This document shows, one piece after another, positions 29,900-34,453 of a DNA stretch of 34,453 bases. Source of the stretch: an uncultured Clostridium sp. (lineage in GTDB: Bacteria > Bacillota > Clostridia > TANB77 > CAG-508). Within the stretch, counting starts at the first letter, position 1, and each line of letters begins with the position of its first letter. A model generated the notes under the pieces. The model saw nothing but the letters and a program-made list of their open reading frames with translations, had not been told where the DNA came from and searched no databases. The position numbers and the translations under genes are program-made. The stretch covers positions 1-34,453 of the forward strand of contig USMB01000015.1 of assembly GCA_900555615.1 (NCBI GenBank), read 5' to 3'.

Positions 29900-32527
29900 A
29901 TGATTCAAATTTTTGATATAAAAAAAGCAAAAAAGAATTTAATAAAAGTTAATGATAAAGAAGATTTAACAGAATACATAAAAGAAGCAAAGCTTACAAA
30001 AGAAGAAACATTAAAAAAATATAAAAGTAATGAAAATGGACTTACTGTAAAAGAAGCTAATCAAAGATTAGAGCAAAATGGAAAAAATAAAGTAGTAAAA
30101 GAAGATAATAAAAGTTGGTTTTATTTTTACTTAAATTCATTTAAAGACCAGTTCATTATTATATTAATATTTTTAGCAATAATAAATTTTTGCTTAGAGG
30201 ATAAGCTAGGCTCTGCAATTATTGTTGCAATAGCATTTATTAGTGCTAACATTAGGTTTGTACAAGATTATTCGGTATATAAATTCAACAAGCAATTGAA
30301 AAATAGAATTACCTCAAAAACAAATGTAGTAAGAGGAAATAAAGAACAAGAAATTAGAGTAGAAAATGTAGTACTTGGAGATATTATAAGTTTGAATGCA
30401 GGAGCAATAATTCCGGCAGATGTAAGAATTATAGAAAGTAAAGACTTATTTATAAATCAATCAGTATTTACAGGCGAAAGTGCACCAATTGAAAAGAAAA
30501 CAATATTAGAAGAAGAGGCAAAAGAAATATTTGATATAGAAAATATTTGCTTAATGGGAGCGAGTGTTATCAGTGGAAAGGCTACAGCAATAGTAATTAG
30601 AACAGGTTTTGATACATATTTAGGCAAAATGGGAAAAGAAATAGATGTAAAAAAAGAAAGTACTAATTTCGAAAAAGGCATAAAAAGTATTACTAATATG
30701 CTAATAAGATATATGATTGCGGTATGTTTAGTGGTATTAATAGTTGATGGAGTGATTAAAGGAAACTTTAATGAAGCAATTCTTTTTGCATTATCAGTAG
30801 CCGTAGGAATTACGCCAAGTATGTTACCTATGATTGTAAATGTAAATTTAACAAAAGGAAGCAAATCATTAGCCCAAAAGAAAACGCTAGTTAAAAAAAT
30901 AGAATCAATTCAAAATTTAGGAGCAATTGATATATTATGTACAGACAAAACAGGTACTCTGACTGAGGATAAAATAACATTGCAAAAATATATAGACATT
31001 GAAGGAAAAGAAAATATAAACATACTGGAATATGCATATTTAAATAGTTTTTATGGAACTGGAATGAAAAACTTAGTAGATAGAGCAATTCTTACATATG
31101 GAAAACAACATCAAATAGAAGAAAAAATTGCAAAATACGAAAAAGTAGATGAAATACCATTTGACTATGAACGTAAGAAAATGAGTGTAATTGTAAAAAA
31201 CGGTTCACAATATAGAATGATTACCAAAGGAGCACTAGAAGAAATAATAAAAAGTTGTACAAAAGTAAAAAGAAATGGTCAGTTAGAAGAAATTACACAA
31301 GAAATAATAGAAAAAGTAGAAGCAAAGGCAAAAGAGCTTGCAGAAACAGGAATGCAAGTTATAGCATTAGCAGAAAAAAGAGATTATCCAGGTGTAGATG
31401 TTTTAGACAGTTCATATGAAAAAGACATGACATTTATTGGTTTTATAGGATTTTTAGATCCTCCCAAAAAAGGTGTTGCAAATACACTTAATAAATTGCG
31501 TAAGATAGGTGTAAAAACAAAAATATTAACAGGAGACAATCCATATGCTACAAAAAATATTTGTAATTTAGCTGGGCTAAATGGAAATGACATCCTTTTA
31601 GGAACAGATATTGATAAATTGACAGATGAAGAATTAGCCAAACGAGTTGAAGAAGTAGATGTTTTTGCAAGATTAAATCCATTACAAAAGGAAAGAGTTG
31701 TTGCAACATATAAAAACAATGGACATGTAGTTGGATATATGGGAGATGGAGTAAATGATTCACCATCACTACATAAGGCAGATATAGGAATATCAGTAAA
31801 TACAGCCACAGATATAGCCAAAGAAGCAAGTGATATAATTTTACTTGAAAGAAATTTAAATGTTGTTTATGATGGAGTAATTGAAGGAAGAAAAGTATAT
31901 GGAAATATTATAAAATACATGAAAATGGCTCTAAGTTCAGACTTTGGAGATGTATTTAGTATAATGATAGCAAGTGTATTTTTACCATTTTTGCCATTAT
32001 TACCAATTCAAATGCTAATCCAAGATTTTATATATGATTTTTCACAAATAGGAATACCATATGATAATGTTGATGAGGAATTTTTGAGAAAACCAAAAAA
32101 ATGGAATACAAAAGGAATATCAAAATTTATGCAGGTTATGGGAATCACAAGTTCAATAATAGATGTAGTTTCATTTATTATATTCTGGTTTATTCTAGGA
32201 TATAACGGAATAGAAAAACAAGCATATTTTCAAACAGCATGGTTTGTAACCTGTTTGATAACAGAATTAATGATTATCTATAATGTAAGAACAAGCAAAA
32301 AGCCATTTGTAGAATCACATGCATCAAAAAAATTAATGTTGTTGACTTTATTTTCAGGAGTATTAACAATTATAATGCCAATTTTATTACATGGTGTAAA
32401 ATCATTTAATTTTGTAATTTTACCACCTGTATATTATTTGTATTTATTGGGATTAGTTATTGCATATTTTATAATTGTAAGCTTTATAAAGAAGATATAT
32501 ATAAAAAAGTATGGTGAATGGCTATAA
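29900..32527 (+). CDS. mgtA: Magnesium-translocating P-type ATPase (MgtA/MgtB type)
   Basis: 875 aa, the normal length. It has the actuator motif TGES (about 195), the phosphorylation site DKTGTLT (D350), TGDN in KILTGDNPYATKN, and GDGVNDSPSLHKADIGISV in the hinge. About ten membrane segments are arranged as in P3B ATPases, with VGITPSMLPMIVNVNLTKG after segment 4, the MgtA-type ion-path sequence. It imports Mg2+. No room exists for an Mg2+ riboswitch (19 bases upstream), so transcription probably depends on the methyltransferase promoter. AGGGGGA precedes the ATG. It ends at a strong terminator. Confidence 0.93.
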   Translation: MIQIFDIKKAKKNLIKVNDKEDLTEYIKEAKLTKEETLKKYKSNENGLTVKEANQRLEQNGKNKVVKEDNKSWFYFYLNSFKDQFIIILIFLAIINFCLEDKLGSAIIVAIAFISANIRFVQDYSVYKFNKQLKNRITSKTNVVRGNKEQEIRVENVVLGDIISLNAGAIIPADVRIIESKDLFINQSVFTGESAPIEKKTILEEEAKEIFDIENICLMGASVISGKATAIVIRTGFDTYLGKMGKEIDVKKESTNFEKGIKSITNMLIRYMIAVCLVVLIVDGVIKGNFNEAILFALSVAVGITPSMLPMIVNVNLTKGSKSLAQKKTLVKKIESIQNLGAIDILCTDKTGTLTEDKITLQKYIDIEGKENINILEYAYLNSFYGTGMKNLVDRAILTYGKQHQIEEKIAKYEKVDEIPFDYERKKMSVIVKNGSQYRMITKGALEEIIKSCTKVKRNGQLEEITQEIIEKVEAKAKELAETGMQVIALAEKRDYPGVDVLDSSYEKDMTFIGFIGFLDPPKKGVANTLNKLRKIGVKTKILTGDNPYATKNICNLAGLNGNDILLGTDIDKLTDEELAKRVEEVDVFARLNPLQKERVVATYKNNGHVVGYMGDGVNDSPSLHKADIGISVNTATDIAKEASDIILLERNLNVVYDGVIEGRKVYGNIIKYMKMALSSDFGDVFSIMIASVFLPFLPLLPIQMLIQDFIYDFSQIGIPYDNVDEEFLRKPKKWNTKGISKFMQVMGITSSIIDVVSFIIFWFILGYNGIEKQAYFQTAWFVTCLITELMIIYNVRTSKKPFVESHASKKLMLLTLFSGVLTIIMPILLHGVKSFNFVILPPVYYLYLLGLVIAYFIIVSFIKKIYIKKYGEWL

Positions 32528-32571
32528 AAGTATGAATGTATGTAATACACGATATACAGCCTAGTTAAACG

Positions 32572-32615
32572 AAAAGAGTGGGAAATATCTGAAAATTCAG
32601 ATTTTTCACTCTTTT
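32572..32615 (+). terminator. Intrinsic terminator after mgtA
   Basis: AAAAGAGTG...ATCTG pairs with CAGAT...CACTCTTTT in a long imperfect stem, followed by T-rich sequence. It lies only four bases before the -35 of the next promoter, insulating the suf region. Confidence 0.8.
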
Positions 32616-32619
32616 TCTA

Positions 32620-32668
32620 TTGACAAATACGGGCAATATGTATTATAATGTTAACCGTAGTTAACATT
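32620..32668 (+). promoter_or_regulatory. Promoter and perfect palindromic operator of the DtxR-like regulator
   Basis: TTGACA (32620-32625), an 18-base spacer and TATAAT (32644-32649). AATGTTAAC-CGTA-GTTAACATT (32647-32668) is a perfect 9+9 palindrome overlapping the end of the -10 and the start point, an ideal repressor position. Autoregulation by the downstream protein is the simplest reading. Confidence 0.75.
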
Positions 32669-32714
32669 TGGCAATATTATCAATTTAGATATGTTGTCAA
32701 TAGAAGGAGAAGAA

Positions 32715-33170
32715 ATGATATCAAAAGCATTAGAAGAATATTTGAAAACAATGTATGTATTAAAAAAGCAAAATGGAAACATTAGAGTAACAGACATTGC
32801 AAACAAAATGAATTGTTCAAAACCGAGTGTAAATAAAGCACTAAATAATTTAAAAGAAGAAAGTTTAGTAAAATATGAAACTTATGGAACAATAGAATTA
32901 ACAGAGCAAGGAGAAAATTTAGCTCAAAAGATTTTAGAAGCATATGACATAGTTTACTTGTTCTTAAAGGATGTATTAAATTTGGATGAACAAGAAGCAA
33001 AAGAAGAAGCGGAAAAAATCAAATTAGTTACAACTGATGAAACCATAAATAAATTAGCTAAATATGTGCATAATGTTTTAGGGTTAAGAGAATTAAATTG
33101 TAATTATGATATAAATGAAAAAAAATGTAGGAGTTGTATAAAGAGGATGAAATCCCAAGCTTCAAATTAG
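32715..33170 (+). CDS. DtxR-family regulator with lost metal ligands and a C-terminal Cys cluster
   Basis: 151 aa from the ATG at 32715, six bases after AAGGAG; an upstream TTG at 32691 lacks a site. The winged helix is clear (IRVTDIANKMNCSKPSVNKALNNLKEESLVKYETYGTIELTEQG, about 23-66), followed by the DtxR dimer domain (EAYDIVYLFLKDVLNLDEQEAKEEAEKI). By eye alignment, most metal-binding positions of DtxR and MntR are replaced: the RH-type His is Tyr78, and the EH pair is Lys103-Leu104. Instead the tail has C129, C138 and C141 (CNYDINEKKCRSC), with C34 in the helix-turn-helix. It lies 88 bases upstream of sufC with no separate promoter seen, so it may sense Fe-S status and control suf. Confidence 0.8.
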   Translation: MISKALEEYLKTMYVLKKQNGNIRVTDIANKMNCSKPSVNKALNNLKEESLVKYETYGTIELTEQGENLAQKILEAYDIVYLFLKDVLNLDEQEAKEEAEKIKLVTTDETINKLAKYVHNVLGLRELNCNYDINEKKCRSCIKRMKSQASN

Positions 33171-33171
33171 G

Positions 33172-33234
33172 ATGCGAAAAAAAGGACCGACCCCAAATTC
33201 GCATGCGCAAAAAAGGACCGACCCCAAATTCGCA
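33172..33234 (+). repeat. Two tandem GGACCGACCCC-type repeats
   Basis: The first copy has perfect arms ATGCGAA (33172-33178) and TTCGCAT (33198-33204). The second has TGCG-C-AA (33204-33210) and TTCGCA (33229-33234), sharing the junction base. A partial copy (CAAATTAGGATG) precedes them and encodes the last residues and stop of the DtxR-like gene. The second copy is followed by a TTAGCA relic and the sufC ribosome site. Confidence 0.85.
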
Positions 33235-33258
33235 AATTAGCAGAAAGGAAATGAAAAA

Positions 33259-33999
33259 ATGAGTAAAGAATTATTAGAAATAAAAGATTTATATGTAAAT
33301 GCAGGAGAGAAAGAAATTTTAAAAGGATTAAATTTAAAAATAAATAAAGGAGAGGTTCATGTAATAATGGGACCAAATGGTGCAGGAAAATCAACACTTG
33401 CAAATGTTATTTTAAACAATCCGGAATATACAAAAGTAAGTGGTTCAGTTGAGTTTGAAGGAGAAAATATTAATGATTTAAGTACAGATAAAATTGCTAA
33501 AAAAGGAATTTTTATGTCATTCCAATTACCAGAAGAAATACCTGGAATCTCAACAATGAACTTTTTGAAATATGCTAAAAATAAAGTAGCAGAAAAGCCA
33601 GTTAAGATATTTGAATTTAAAGATACAGTAAAAAAATATTCAGAAGAATTAAACATGAATTCAAAACTAATTGAAAGAAATTTAAATGTTGGATTTTCTG
33701 GTGGAGAGAAAAAGAAAAATGAAATTTTACAAATGCTTGTATTAAACCCAAAACTTGCAATATTAGATGAAACAGATTCAGGACTTGATGTTGATGCAAT
33801 AAAAATTGTTTCAAAAGGTATTGAAATGTTCAAAAATGATGATAATGCAGTGCTAATAATAACACACAATACACGAATATTAAATCATTTAAAAGTTGAT
33901 TATGTACATGTTTTAGTAAATGGACAAATTGTTAAAACTTCAACAGCTGAATTAGCTGAAGAGATTGAAGAAACAGGTTATGCACAATATAAAAAATAG
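33259..33999 (+). CDS. sufC: Fe-S cluster assembly ATPase SufC
   Basis: 246 aa ABC-type ATPase. Walker A is GPNGAGKST (about 37-45), the Q-loop lies in FMSFQLPEEIPG, the signature is FSGGEKKKNEILQM, and Walker B is LAILDETDSGLDVDA, the SufC-specific sequence. It works with SufB and SufD as the scaffold for Fe-S clusters. AAAGGA precedes the ATG. It follows the two tandem repeats and precedes sufB by 12 bases, so the order is regulator-sufC-sufB. Confidence 0.95.
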   Translation: MSKELLEIKDLYVNAGEKEILKGLNLKINKGEVHVIMGPNGAGKSTLANVILNNPEYTKVSGSVEFEGENINDLSTDKIAKKGIFMSFQLPEEIPGISTMNFLKYAKNKVAEKPVKIFEFKDTVKKYSEELNMNSKLIERNLNVGFSGGEKKKNEILQMLVLNPKLAILDETDSGLDVDAIKIVSKGIEMFKNDDNAVLIITHNTRILNHLKVDYVHVLVNGQIVKTSTAELAEEIEETGYAQYKK

Positions 34000-34011
34000 A
34001 AAGGAAAGACA

Positions 34012-34453
34012 ATGGCTAAAACTCAAATAGATGAAATAAATAGAAATATATATGATATAAAAAATCAAGATGATTATGAATTCAAGATGCAAAAAGGTCT
34101 AAGTAGAGAAATAGTAGAAGAAATCTCAAAAAGAAAAAATGAACCAGACTGGATGTTAGAAATAAGACTAAAAGCATTAGAAATGTATGAAAAGTTAGAA
34201 CTTCCAACATGGGGACCAGATTTATCAGAGCTAAAGATGGACGAAATAGCAACATATGTAAAACCAAAAACAAATTTAAATAGTTCATGGGATGATGTGC
34301 CAGAAGAGATAAAAGACACATTTGATAAATTAGGAATACCAGAAGCAGAAAAGACTTCATTAGCAGGAGTAGGAGCACAATATGATTCAGAAGTAGTTTA
34401 TCATAGCATGAAAGAAGATTTAATAAAACAAGGAGTAATCTATACAGATATGG
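34012..34453 (+). CDS. sufB: Fe-S cluster assembly scaffold SufB (3' end outside window)
   Basis: The first 147 codons of SufB: YDFKMQKG-type start (YEFKMQKGLSREIVEEISKRKNEPDWMLEIRLKALEMYEKLELPTWGPDL), then IPEAEKTSLAGVGAQYDSEVVYHSMKEDLIKQGVIYTD. The run EKTSLAGVGAQYDSE with PDWM distinguishes SufB from SufD. AAAGGAAAG precedes the ATG. The gene runs off the window, where sufD, sufS and sufU may be expected. Confidence 0.93.
   Translation, partial: MAKTQIDEINRNIYDIKNQDDYEFKMQKGLSREIVEEISKRKNEPDWMLEIRLKALEMYEKLELPTWGPDLSELKMDEIATYVKPKTNLNSSWDDVPEEIKDTFDKLGIPEAEKTSLAGVGAQYDSEVVYHSMKEDLIKQGVIYTDM

Noticed and set aside
29880..29900. Magnesium riboswitch upstream of mgtA
   Set aside because: Only 19 bases separate mgtA from the methyltransferase gene, so there is no room for an M-box.
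5469..33234. CRISPR array
   Set aside because: The GGACCGACCCC repeats are not regularly spaced by unique spacers, only two are adjacent, and no cas gene is present.
33357..33869. Long minus-strand frame opposite sufC
   Set aside because: The Ser/Phe-rich translation mirrors the Lys/Glu-rich sufC frame; no start signal or homology is seen.

Overview
The window reads as the chromosome of a very AT-rich, low-GC Gram-positive bacterium (Bacillota, most likely an uncultured gut Clostridia-type lineage). Purine-rich Shine-Dalgarno sites, TTGACA/TATAAT promoters, a tRNA with an encoded CCA end, a FeoA-FeoB pair, a SufC-SufB pair and GTG/TTG starts all fit. The species cannot be named from the sequence alone.

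Left flank (1-6484), ordinary chromosome: the 3' end of lysS, then a tight run of an M50 membrane protease, tsaD, a metallophosphoesterase, recG and a small membrane protein; an orphan 109-aa protein; a membrane-anchored DNA/RNA non-specific nuclease; and an intact tRNA-Leu(UAG).

Accessory island (about 6485-20523): directly behind tRNA-Leu begins a decaying mobilizable element. It has a small gene with an EPHK motif, a leader with a terminator, a large serine recombinase broken by two frameshifts, a stack of inverted repeats that looks like an oriT, a MobV/Pre relaxase, and a self-contained operon of five tiny unrecognised genes with its own promoter and terminator. A second copy of the small-gene/recombinase module follows, also broken, and is preceded by a promoter-terminator unit encoding a structured RNA with a tRNA-like CCA end. 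Then come four membrane-protein genes, the last carrying WG-type repeats, a convergent damaged paralogue of that last gene, and dinD with a possible LexA site.

Right flank (20524-34453), chromosome again: an RlmD/TrmA-family rRNA methyltransferase; a stand-alone PII-like NIF3/YqfO insert domain; two HAM1-like nucleotide pyrophosphatases around a Nudix gene, leading into mutL; an oleate hydratase gene reduced to scraps; feoAB; an RsmB/NSUN-type methyltransferase; an MgtA-type Mg2+ ATPase; and a DtxR-fold regulator that has lost most metal ligands, gained a Cys cluster, and sits just upstream of sufC-sufB behind a perfect palindrome.

Three things stand out. (1) A short interspersed repeat with a fixed GGACCGACCCC core and covarying arms is lodged immediately after stop codons at three loci. 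(2) The small-gene/attenuator/recombinase module occurs twice, each time behind a tRNA or tRNA-like unit. (3) The DtxR-like protein is a plausible Fe-S sensor for the suf operon. Many breaks in the island lie in A-runs, so real decay and assembly error must be told apart with reads.
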